From NCBI GenBank assembly GCA_035316325.1, contig DATHJB010000024.1, positions 1 through 64,000 of the forward strand: DNA of 64,000 nt, read 5' to 3'. Position numbers and translations under genes: made by a program. Shown here piece after piece: positions 49,634 through 57,303 of the stretch (position 1 is its first letter; each line of letters starts with the position of its first letter). The notes under the pieces were generated by a model. That model had not been told where the DNA came from. It did no database searches and was given only the letters and a program-made list of their open reading frames with translations. Source of the stretch: Acidimicrobiales bacterium. Lineage in GTDB: Bacteria > Actinomycetota > Acidimicrobiia > Acidimicrobiales > VFJN01.

Positions 49634-50812
49634 GTGGACCTCATGCCGACCGCCGAGCAGCGCCGCTTCCGGGACGACGTGCGGGCCTGGCTCCGGGCGA
49701 ACCTCCCGTGGGAGTGGGGCGTCGGGCTGCCCCCGAAGCACGACGACCTGGGCGACGAGGTCGCCTTCGGGCGCACCTGGCAGGCCAAGCTCGCCGGCGA
49801 GCACCTCGTGGGCGTGACCTGGCCCGAGGCCTACGGCGGCCGGGGCGCCGGCCCGCTGGAGCACTTCATCGTCCAGGAGGAGCTCGCCCGCGCTCGGGCC
49901 CCCGAGCTGGTCGGGCGCATCGGGGTGAACCTGGCCGGCCCCACCCTGCTGGCCCACGGCACCGACGAGCAGCAGACCCGCTGGCTCCCCCGCATCCTCG
50001 ACGCCCGGGACCTGTGGTGCCAGCTGTTCAGCGAGCCCGACGCCGGCAGCGACCTCACCGGCCTGCGCACCCGGGCCACGCCGGTCGACGGCGGGTGGCG
50101 CCTCGACGGCCAGAAGGTGTGGACCTCCTACGCCCAGTTCGCCGACTGGGGCATCTGCCTGGCCCGGACCGACCCCGACGCCCCGAAGCGCGCCGGCATC
50201 TCGTTCTTCGCGGTGGACATGTCGGCGCCGGGCGTGGAGGTGCGGCCGCTGGTGCAGCTGACCGGCGAGGCCGAGTTCAACGAGGTGTTCCTCACCGACG
50301 TGTTCGTGCCCACCGACCAGCTCGTCGGCCGGCTGAACGAGGGCTGGAAGGTGGCCAACTCGACGCTCTCGCACGAGCGCGGCACCAACCCCCGCCAGCT
50401 GGTGATCCACGTGCAGCTCGTCGAGGAGCTCCTCCGCCGGGCCCTGGCCGACGGCAGCTACGACGACCCGCGGCTCCGGCAGCAGCTCATGCAGTCGTTC
50501 GTGGAGGTGCGGCTGTTCCAGCTCAACAACTGGCGGTCGCTGTCGCGGCTGGCCAAGGGCCGGGAGCCCGGGCCCGAGGGCAGCACGCTGAAGCTCTACT
50601 GGAGCGAGATGAGCCAGCGGTTCCACGACGTCGTGATGGCCGTGCTCGGGCCGGCGTCGCCGCTGTGGCGGGGCGCGGACGGCAACCCGGGCGACGGTGC
50701 CTGGCAGCGGTCGTGGCTCTACTACCAGGCGGCGTCGATCTGGGCGGGCACCAACGAGATCCAGCGGACGATCGTGGGCGAGCGCGTCCTCGGCCTCCCC
50801 CGGGACAAGTGA
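49634..50812 (+). CDS. Acyl-CoA dehydrogenase (FadE, full length)
   Basis: A 392-residue acyl-CoA dehydrogenase with SEPDAGSDLTGLRTRATPV near residue 135 for FAD, WRLDGQKVWTSYAQFADWG near 155, and GTNEIQRTIVGERVLGLPRD at the C-terminus. The start is GTG at 49634, with ATG at 49643 as an alternative. It is the likely partner of the divergent short dehydrogenase, since both are controlled from one palindromic promoter. It is followed by the DUF35 gene and thus may be cotranscribed with the thiolase-like gene. Substrate not visible. Confidence 0.9.
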   Translation: MDLMPTAEQRRFRDDVRAWLRANLPWEWGVGLPPKHDDLGDEVAFGRTWQAKLAGEHLVGVTWPEAYGGRGAGPLEHFIVQEELARARAPELVGRIGVNLAGPTLLAHGTDEQQTRWLPRILDARDLWCQLFSEPDAGSDLTGLRTRATPVDGGWRLDGQKVWTSYAQFADWGICLARTDPDAPKRAGISFFAVDMSAPGVEVRPLVQLTGEAEFNEVFLTDVFVPTDQLVGRLNEGWKVANSTLSHERGTNPRQLVIHVQLVEELLRRALADGSYDDPRLRQQLMQSFVEVRLFQLNNWRSLSRLAKGREPGPEGSTLKLYWSEMSQRFHDVVMAVLGPASPLWRGADGNPGDGAWQRSWLYYQAASIWAGTNEIQRTIVGERVLGLPRDK

Positions 50813-50820
50813 AACTAAAA

Positions 50821-50834
50821 TGACGGACGTGTCA
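50821..50834. promoter_or_regulatory. Regulon operator 12 (DUF35/thiolase-like pair)
   Basis: TGACGGACGTGTCA overlaps the end of a TAAAAT -10 box (50816-50821) and the GTG start at 50829. Confidence 0.6.
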
Positions 50835-51191
50835 GGACCTGAGCTGTTCACCGGCGACGGCCTCGTCGGCGGCGAGTGCGGCACCTGCGGCCGGCGCCAC
50901 TTCCCCCTGGCCGAGTGGTGCCCCTGGTGCGGTGAACCCGACCCGGTCCGGGTGCAGCTCTCCCGCCACGGCACCCTGTGGAGCTGGACGTCGGTCACGG
51001 CCGCCCCGCCGGGCTACGAGGGCGAGGTGCCGTTCGGGTTCGGCGTCGTGGAGCTGGCCGACGACGGCCTCCAGGTCGTCACCCGCCTCACCGAGCCCGA
51101 CCCCGACCGGCTGAGCCTGGGCGACCCCATGACGTTCACGGTCGTGGCGCTCGACGCCGGGCGGTCGACGTGGGCGTTCACGCCGCGATGA
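50829..51191 (+). CDS. DUF35 OB-fold zinc-ribbon protein (second)
   Basis: A 120-residue DUF35 protein. The zinc ribbon is ECGTCGRRHFPLAEWCPWCG near residue 16 with four cysteines; the OB-fold follows (LWSWTSVTAAPPGY, FGFGVVELADDGLQVVTRL, MTFTVVALD). The GTG at 50829 is preferred because TAAAAT ends 7 bases before it; an ATG at 50820 would add three residues. It overlaps the thiolase-like gene by four bases (ATGA) and is probably its partner, as in the pair at 13407-15067. It may be cotranscribed with the upstream dehydrogenase. Confidence 0.85.
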   Translation: MSGPELFTGDGLVGGECGTCGRRHFPLAEWCPWCGEPDPVRVQLSRHGTLWSWTSVTAAPPGYEGEVPFGFGVVELADDGLQVVTRLTEPDPDRLSLGDPMTFTVVALDAGRSTWAFTPR

Positions 51192-52315
51192 CCGACGTCG
51201 AGGTCACCGGCACCGCCATGGTCCCGTTCGGGCGGCACCCGTCGCGCACCGCGACCGAGCTGGGGGCGGTCGCGGTGCACGACGCGCTCCACGAGGCCGG
51301 CGTCGGACGGCGCTTCGACGCGGCCTTCTGCGGCACGGCCTACGGCGGCATCGCCTCCGGCCACCGGGTGCTTGGCCGGCTGGGACTGACCGGCACCCCG
51401 ATCGTCGACGTCGAGGCCGGGTGCGCCTCGGGCGCCGCCGCGCTGGCGCTGGCCGCCGGCGCCATCCGCGAGGGCCGGCACGGGACCGTGCTGGTCTTCG
51501 GTGTCGAGAAGATGCCCAAGGGGATGATCCGCTCGACCTACTTCGAGCCGTGGCAGGAGCAGCTGGGGCTGACCGCGGCGCCGGCCTACTTCGGGCTGCG
51601 CGCCCGCCGCCTGATGATCGAGTCGGGGGTCACCAAGGCCCAGCTGGCAGCCGTGGTGGTGAAGAACCGGGCCCACGGCGCCCACAACGACGACGCGATG
51701 TTCCGCACGCCCGTCACCGCCGACGAGGTGCTGGCCTCCCGCATGGTGTGCGACCCGCTGCACCTCTTCATGCTGTGCTCGCCCAACGAGGGCGCGGCGG
51801 CGCTGGTGCTCCAGGCCGGGCACCGCGGCGGCGTCCGGCTGCGGGCCTGTGCGCTGCGCAGCCACCTTCCCGGGCACGTCCTCAACGAGGGCTCGCCCCT
51901 GTGCGGCCTCGTCGGCGCGGCCCCCGAGCCCCCGACGGCGATGGCCGCGGCCGACGCCTACACCGAGGCGGGCCTCGGTCCGACCGACCTCGACGTGGTG
52001 GAGTGCCAGGACACCGACGCCGCCCGCGAGCTGCTCGCCTACGAGGAGCTGGGCCTCTGCAAGCCGGGCGGGTGCGGCGCCTTCCTGGATGCCGGCCACA
52101 CCCGGCTCGGCGGCCGGCTGCCGGTGAACCCCAGCGGCGGGCTGCTGTCGAAAGGCGAGCCGCTCGGTGCGTCAGCCGTGGGGCAGGTGGTCGAGATCGT
52201 CCGCCAGCTGCAGGGTCGGGCCGACCCCCGGCGCCAGGTTGCCGACGCCCGCGTCGGGCTCGCCCAGACCATCGGCCGCGGCGCCAACGCCAGCGTCACC
52301 ATCCTCAGCCGGTAG
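51188..52315 (+). CDS. SCP2-type thiolase-like protein with altered catalytic motif
   Basis: A 375-residue thiolase-fold protein. The nucleophilic cysteine region EAGCASGAAALALAAGA near residue 78 is intact. The usual NxxGG...GHPLG motif reads NPSGGLLSKGEPLGASAVGQ near 315, with glutamate replacing the catalytic histidine, and the ELHDC-type loop reads ECQDTDAARELL near 280. It is therefore unlikely to be an ordinary thiolase and may be an aldolase-like or acyl-binding subunit working with its DUF35 partner. It is coupled to that gene by a four-base overlap. Exact reaction unknown. Confidence 0.78.
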   Translation: MTDVEVTGTAMVPFGRHPSRTATELGAVAVHDALHEAGVGRRFDAAFCGTAYGGIASGHRVLGRLGLTGTPIVDVEAGCASGAAALALAAGAIREGRHGTVLVFGVEKMPKGMIRSTYFEPWQEQLGLTAAPAYFGLRARRLMIESGVTKAQLAAVVVKNRAHGAHNDDAMFRTPVTADEVLASRMVCDPLHLFMLCSPNEGAAALVLQAGHRGGVRLRACALRSHLPGHVLNEGSPLCGLVGAAPEPPTAMAAADAYTEAGLGPTDLDVVECQDTDAARELLAYEELGLCKPGGCGAFLDAGHTRLGGRLPVNPSGGLLSKGEPLGASAVGQVVEIVRQLQGRADPRRQVADARVGLAQTIGRGANASVTILSR

Positions 52316-52333
52316 CCCGTTCCCGATCGCTTC

Positions 52334-52347
52334 TGACACGTGCGTCA
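52334..52347. promoter_or_regulatory. Regulon operator 13 (thiolase promoter)
   Basis: TGACACGTGCGTCA is followed by the -10 box TATTCT (52350-52355), 6 bases before the ATG at 52362. Confidence 0.65.
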
Positions 52348-52361
52348 ACTATTCTGGGCCG

Positions 52362-53534
52362 ATGCGTGAGGTCGTGATCATCGAGGCAGTGCGGACACCG
52401 GTCGGGCGGCGCAACGGGGGCCTGTCGAGCATGCACGCCGCCGACCTGCTCGCCATCGCCCAGAAGGCCGTCGTCGACCGGTCGGGCATCGACCCGAACG
52501 AGGTCGAGCAGGTGATCGGCGGCTGCATCAGCCAGGTCGGCATGCAGGCCTTCAACGTCACCCGCACGGCCTGGCTCACCGCCGGCCTGCCCATCACCGC
52601 GGCGGCCACCACGGTCGACAGCCAGTGCGGCTCGTCGCAGCAGGCCACCAGCATCGCCGCCAGCTTCGTCGCCTCCGGCCTGGTCGACGTGGCCGTGGCC
52701 TGCGGCGTCGAGGTGATGAGCCAGGTGCCCATGGGGTCGAGCCTGAGCAAGGGCGTCGGCAAGGCGATCCCGAGGTCGTACTTCCCGCAGTACGAGTGGA
52801 CCACCCAGTTCGAGGCCGCCGAACAGATCGCCGAGAAGTGGGGCATCTCCCGCGCCGAGCTCGACACGCTGGGCGTCGACTCGCAGCAGCGGGCCGCCGT
52901 CGCCTGGGACGAGGGCCGCTTCGACGGCCAGATCGTGCCCGTCGACGCCCCCGACCTCGGCGAGGACGGCAAGCCCACCGGCACCACCCACCTCGTGGCC
53001 CGCGACGAGGGGCTGCGGGAGACCACGCTGGAGGCGCTGGCCGGCCTGAAGCCCGTGGTCGGCCCCGACGGCTACCACACCGCCGGCACCTCCTCGCAGA
53101 TCTCTGACGCCGCCGCGGCCGTGCTGCTGACCACCCCCGAGAAGGCCGCCGAGCTGGGCCTCACGCCGCGGGCCCGGGTGGTCGACTCCTGCCTCGTCGG
53201 CTCCGACCCGACGCTGATGCTCACCGGCCCGATCGACGCCACCCGGCGCCTGCTCGGTCGCACCGGCATGGCGATGGCCGACATCGACATCACCGAGATC
53301 AACGAGGCCTTCGCCTCCGTGGTGCTCGCCTGGGAGCGAGAGGTGGAGCCCGACCACGCCACGGTGAACCCGAACGGCGGCGCCATCGCCCTCGGACACG
53401 CCCTGGGCAGCACCGGGACCGTGCTGCTCACCAAGGCGCTCCACGAGTTGGAGCGCCGCGACGCCGAGACCGCCCTGGTGACCATGTGCTGCGGCGGCGG
53501 GCTCGCCACCGGCACCATCCTCCAGCGCGCCTGA
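52362..53534 (+). CDS. Acetyl-CoA acetyltransferase / 3-ketoacyl-CoA thiolase
   Basis: A 390-residue classical thiolase that cleaves 3-ketoacyl-CoA to release acetyl-CoA or propionyl-CoA. The nucleophile is in TVDSQCGSSQQATS near residue 89, NEAFASVVLAWE near 317 is the first signature, NPNGGAIALGHALGSTG near 338 has the histidine, and MCCGGGLATG near 375 the second active-site cysteine. It starts leaderless behind TATTCT under operator 13. As the last step of a beta-oxidation cycle it fits with the dehydrogenases and hydratases of the window. Confidence 0.93.
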   Translation: MREVVIIEAVRTPVGRRNGGLSSMHAADLLAIAQKAVVDRSGIDPNEVEQVIGGCISQVGMQAFNVTRTAWLTAGLPITAAATTVDSQCGSSQQATSIAASFVASGLVDVAVACGVEVMSQVPMGSSLSKGVGKAIPRSYFPQYEWTTQFEAAEQIAEKWGISRAELDTLGVDSQQRAAVAWDEGRFDGQIVPVDAPDLGEDGKPTGTTHLVARDEGLRETTLEALAGLKPVVGPDGYHTAGTSSQISDAAAAVLLTTPEKAAELGLTPRARVVDSCLVGSDPTLMLTGPIDATRRLLGRTGMAMADIDITEINEAFASVVLAWEREVEPDHATVNPNGGAIALGHALGSTGTVLLTKALHELERRDAETALVTMCCGGGLATGTILQRA

Positions 53535-53549
53535 CGCCGGCACCCGACG

Positions 53550-54716
53550 ATGACGTCCTCCGGCCCGCTGCTGGCGGCCGACGAGTCGCTGACCCACCAG
53601 ATCGCCACCACCTTCGCCCGCGTCGCCCCGACGGACCGGGCCTGGACCGAGAAGGTGTGGGCCATGGCCGCCGCCCGCGACGGCTCGCTGAGCCTGGCGT
53701 TCGGGCTGGGCAAGTACACGAACCGCAACGTGATGGACGCCTTCGCCGGCGTCTCCCGCGGCACCGAGCAGTGGACCGTCCGGGGCAGCCGCCGGCTGGC
53801 GCCCGAGCCGGAGCGCACCGGGGTCGGCCCGATCCGCTACGAGGTGGTCGAGCCGCTCTCCCGGGTGCGGATCGCCCTGGACGCCAACGACGTGGCGCCG
53901 ATCAGCTTCGAGTGCGAGCTGCGCGGGGTGGTCCCGCCCGCGGTCGAGGAGCAGGAGACGCACGTCAGCCGCAGCCGCTACCGCATCGACGCCGACGTCG
54001 TCCGGTTCCACCAGACGGCTGTGGCGGAGGGCTGGGTCGAGGTCGACGGCGAGCGGCACGAGATCGACCCGGGCTCGTGGGTCGGCGCCCGCGACCGCTC
54101 GTGGGGCGTCCGCTACGGGGTCGGGCGACCGGAGGACGACGTCGAGCCGACCGGCACCCCGGCCGACGCCGCCGGGCTGGTCGTGTGGATGCCCGTCACG
54201 ATGACCGCTGCCGACGGCACCCCCTACGGCCTCTTCGTCTACCACCAGCGCTTCGTCGGGCGCGGCTGGTCGACCGGGAGCGTGCAGGGCGGCATCGAGC
54301 GACCCGCCGGCGCCGGCCGCCCCCAGCCGTTCCGCGACGTGGTGCCCGACCTCCGCTTCGACGACGGCAACCGGCGCCTCCTCGGCGGCACGCTGCGCTG
54401 CGTGCTGGCCGACGGCGGCGAGCGCACCTTCACGGTCCGCCCGGTGTCGGACACGGGCTTCCACCTGGGGACCGGTCTCTACGGCGGCTTCGAGGACCAC
54501 TGGCATGGCGAGTGGCGCGGCAAGCTGCACGTGGAGGGCGAGCACGTGGTCGGCTGCGACCGGGTCGACGTCGCCCACCGGCTCCACCAGCACCGCGACT
54601 GCATCGTGCGCGTCGAGGACCCGGCGACCGGCGACACGGGCGTCGGGACCGTGCAGTCGATCGTCACCGGCGCCCACCCCGACCTGGGCCTCACCGCCGA
54701 GGCGTCGTTCCTCTAG
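53550..54716 (+). CDS. Hypothetical CrtC/AttH-like beta-barrel protein
   Basis: A 388-residue beta-rich protein of the lipocalin-like DUF7064/7065 or hydroxyneurosporene-synthase-like type by general appearance. Repeated aromatic strands include GPIRYEVVEPLSRVRIAL near residue 93, RDRSWGVRYGVGRP near 180 and GLVVWMPVTMTAADGTPYGL near 210. No cofactor motif is seen. It lies 15 bases after the thiolase gene on the same strand and is probably cotranscribed, so it may bind or hydrate a hydrophobic pathway intermediate. Assignment is weak. Confidence 0.6.
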   Translation: MTSSGPLLAADESLTHQIATTFARVAPTDRAWTEKVWAMAAARDGSLSLAFGLGKYTNRNVMDAFAGVSRGTEQWTVRGSRRLAPEPERTGVGPIRYEVVEPLSRVRIALDANDVAPISFECELRGVVPPAVEEQETHVSRSRYRIDADVVRFHQTAVAEGWVEVDGERHEIDPGSWVGARDRSWGVRYGVGRPEDDVEPTGTPADAAGLVVWMPVTMTAADGTPYGLFVYHQRFVGRGWSTGSVQGGIERPAGAGRPQPFRDVVPDLRFDDGNRRLLGGTLRCVLADGGERTFTVRPVSDTGFHLGTGLYGGFEDHWHGEWRGKLHVEGEHVVGCDRVDVAHRLHQHRDCIVRVEDPATGDTGVGTVQSIVTGAHPDLGLTAEASFL

Positions 54717-54729
54717 TTCACCGCCGGCG

Positions 54730-55752
54730 TCAGAGCCGCTCGACGTAGCGGGCCGTGTAGCGGACGACGGGGTGGTCGGCGGGATCGGGGACGGGTGAGC
54801 CGGCGGCCAGCGCTGCCACCACCTGCGTCCGCACCACGACCGTGGCGGCGCGGGCCATGGCGAACACCTCGTGCCAGCCCAGGTCGAGCAGCGGTCGCCC
54901 GAGGGCGCGCTCGTGGTGGGCGACGACCTCGTCGCGGTCGAGGAAGCCGGGCACCCGGGTGCCGAAGAACCGCTCGGTCATCGCCGACAGCGCCGTGAAC
55001 CAGGCCACGTCCGACTCGGCGGGCCCGATCGTCGCCATCTCCCAGTCGACGACGGCGGCCGGCCGGTACCGCTCGTCGAACACGACGTTGCCCAGCCGCA
55101 CGTCGCCCCACAGCACCGAGCGGGGCGGCTCGGTGGCGGGCAGGTGCGTGCGGCACCAGGCGAACAGCTCCTGCAGGGCATCGGCCGGCTGCGGCCCGCA
55201 GGCCCAGACGGCGTAGTCCTCCCACCAGCGCAGCTCGTCGCCGAGGCCACCGTGCGCGCCCCGCAGCTGCGCCTCCAGCCCGGTGCCGGCCCACGGCAGG
55301 CGGTGGATCGCCGCCAGGGCGTCGAGGAAGCCCGTGTGCACCTGCCGCTGCTCGTCGGCGGTCGCGGCCATCAGCCACGAGCACTCCGTCGGCACCTCGC
55401 CGGGATGGCGGCCCGGCACCCAGGGCATCACCAGGAAGCGGCACCCGAGCCACGACGGGTCCTCCTCGAGCACGACCGGCCCGGCGATCGGGACCCCGCC
55501 CGCGGCCGCCGCCTCCTGGACGGCGACCTGCATGCCGAGGTCGTAGGCCGGGAACAGCGGCGGGCCGGTCGGCTCGCACCGGACGACCAGCGCCGTCTCG
55601 GGCGCGGGCGCCGCCCCGTGCACCCGCACGAACAGCAGCTCGTTGGAGTAGCCGCCGCCCGGTGGGTCCTCCACCGTGAGGGTCACATCGCCGGCCCCGG
55701 GGTGCCGGTGCCGGTACCAGGCCCGGACCGCGTCGACCCGGTCAGATCCCAT
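54730..55752 (-). CDS. Phosphotransferase (APH-like kinase)
   Basis: A 340-residue aminoglycoside/choline-kinase-fold protein. The catalytic loop SVLWGDVRLGNVVFD near residue 213 has the aspartate of the Brenner motif but tryptophan in place of the usual histidine, and VVDWEMATIGP near 235 gives the metal-binding Asp. The ATP-binding N-lobe includes PGGGYSNELLF near 32. Phosphorylation of a small molecule is expected. The start overlaps the end of the aldehyde dehydrogenase gene by 11 bases, so they form an operon. Substrate unknown. Confidence 0.85.
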   Translation of the reverse strand: MGSDRVDAVRAWYRHRHPGAGDVTLTVEDPPGGGYSNELLFVRVHGAAPAPETALVVRCEPTGPPLFPAYDLGMQVAVQEAAAAGGVPIAGPVVLEEDPSWLGCRFLVMPWVPGRHPGEVPTECSWLMAATADEQRQVHTGFLDALAAIHRLPWAGTGLEAQLRGAHGGLGDELRWWEDYAVWACGPQPADALQELFAWCRTHLPATEPPRSVLWGDVRLGNVVFDERYRPAAVVDWEMATIGPAESDVAWFTALSAMTERFFGTRVPGFLDRDEVVAHHERALGRPLLDLGWHEVFAMARAATVVVRTQVVAALAAGSPVPDPADHPVVRYTARYVERL

Positions 55753-57175
55753 GGACGCACTTCAGCTCGACGAACGACTGCAGCCCCTCGGTGCCGTACT
55801 CCCGACCCAGGCCGGAGCTCTTGTAGCCGCCGAACGGGGTGACGACGTCGGGCCCGTAGCTGTTCACGCCGAACGTGCCGGTGCGCACCCGGCGGGCGAT
55901 GCCGAGGCCGCGGGTCTTGTCGGCGGTCCACACCGAGCCGCCGAGCCCGTAGATCGAGTCGTTGGCCAGGCGCACGGCATCGTCGTCGTCCTCGTAGGCG
56001 ACGACGACCACCACCGGCCCGAAGATCTCCTCCTGGGCGATGCGCATCCGGTTGTCGACGTCGGCGAACAGCGTCGGGGCGACGTACCAGCCGTCCGCGG
56101 CCGCCGGGGGCAGCGGCTCGCCGCCCACCACCCGCCGGGCGCCCTCGGCGAGGCCCAGCTCGACGTAGCCCTGCACGCGGTCGCGCTGGCGCTCGCTGAC
56201 GAGCGGGCCGATCTCGGTGGCCGGGTCGAGCGGGTCGCCGACGACGAAGCTGCGCACGGCGTCGGCCAGCGCCTCGACGGCCTCGCCGTGGCGGGAGCGG
56301 GGCACCAGCACCCGGGTCTGGGCGGCGCACGCCTGCCCGTTGTTCATGTAGGAGGCGAAGCGGAGGCCGGCCGCCGTCCGGGCCAGGTCGGCGTCGTCGA
56401 GCACGATCGCCGCCGACTTGCCGCCCAGCTCGAGGCTCACCCGCTTGAGCTGCTCGCCGCAGACCGCCCCGATCTCCCGCCCGACCGCGGTCGAGCCGGT
56501 GAACGTCACCTTGTCGACGCTCGGGTGGGCGACGAGCCGGCGTCCGGCCTCCACGCCGCCGGGCAGGATGCTCACGACGCCCGGCGGGAAGCCGCAGCCG
56601 TCGATCAGGTCGGCCAGCAACAGGGCGTCGAGCGGCGACTCCGGCGCGGCCTTGACCACCACGCAGCACCCGGCCAGCAGCGCGGGGACGAGCTTCGCCA
56701 CGATGAGGATCTGGGGGACGTTCCAGGCGGTGATGGCCGCGACGACCCCGACGGGCTCGCGCAGCACCCGGGCGCCGCCGAAGGCGCCGGGCACGTCGTC
56801 CTCCCAGGCGAGGGCGGCCGCGGCCTCCAGGTAGCCGTCGATGATGCGGGGCACGGCGCCGACCTGCCCGAACTGCGAGAAGGTGAGCGGCGAGCCGTTC
56901 TCCGACGAGATCACCGCGGCCATCTCGTCGAGCTGCCCGGCGTAGCGGGCGCCGAGCCGGGCGACGACCTCGGCCCGCGCCGCCGGCGGGGTGCGGGGCC
57001 ACTCGCCCTCGTCGAACGCCTGCCGGGCCAGCGCGACCGCCGTGTCGACGTCGTCGGTCGAGGCCGCGGGCGCGGTGGCGATCGGTCGGCCGGTGTGGGG
57101 CGAGACGACCGTGAGTCGCTCCCCGCCCCGCGGCGCGGCCCAGGCGCCACCGACGTACAGCTCGTGCCGGTCCAT
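55742..57175 (-). CDS. Aldehyde dehydrogenase (1)
   Basis: A 477-residue NAD(P)-dependent aldehyde dehydrogenase. TAWNVPQIL near residue 135 is the substrate/cofactor loop, FTGSTAVGREIG near 218 the nucleotide motif, ELGGKSAAIV near 246 the catalytic glutamate, and NNGQACAAQTRVLVPR near 278 the nucleophilic cysteine. EEIFGPVVVV near 382 is conserved. A GGAGGG ribosome site precedes the ATG at 57175. Operator 14 lies just upstream. It likely oxidises an aldehyde formed by P450 or aldolase steps. Confidence 0.92.
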   Translation of the reverse strand: MDRHELYVGGAWAAPRGGERLTVVSPHTGRPIATAPAASTDDVDTAVALARQAFDEGEWPRTPPAARAEVVARLGARYAGQLDEMAAVISSENGSPLTFSQFGQVGAVPRIIDGYLEAAAALAWEDDVPGAFGGARVLREPVGVVAAITAWNVPQILIVAKLVPALLAGCCVVVKAAPESPLDALLLADLIDGCGFPPGVVSILPGGVEAGRRLVAHPSVDKVTFTGSTAVGREIGAVCGEQLKRVSLELGGKSAAIVLDDADLARTAAGLRFASYMNNGQACAAQTRVLVPRSRHGEAVEALADAVRSFVVGDPLDPATEIGPLVSERQRDRVQGYVELGLAEGARRVVGGEPLPPAAADGWYVAPTLFADVDNRMRIAQEEIFGPVVVVVAYEDDDDAVRLANDSIYGLGGSVWTADKTRGLGIARRVRTGTFGVNSYGPDVVTPFGGYKSSGLGREYGTEGLQSFVELKCVHGI

Positions 57176-57192
57176 CGGACCCTCCAAGAGTT

Positions 57193-57206
57193 GACGCAAA
57201 CGTTAG
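57193..57206. promoter_or_regulatory. Regulon operator 14 (aldehyde dehydrogenase 1)
   Basis: TGACGCAAACGTTA lies 18-31 bases upstream of the ATG at 57175. Confidence 0.6.
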
Positions 57207-57271
57207 AATCCTAGCCGGGCTGCGATGCGCCGCGGGATCGCCGGAGGTTGGGTCGGGCCCTGCTAGATTTC

Positions 57272-57285
57272 GGACACTGTCGTCA
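57272..57285. promoter_or_regulatory. Regulon operator 15 (tandem TetR gene)
   Basis: GGACACTGTCGTCA matches the consensus with one base changed. It lies just after a TAGATT -10 box (57264-57269) and before the tandem TetR start. Confidence 0.6.
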
Positions 57286-57303
57286 GTTTCAAAGGTGTGT
57301 GGT

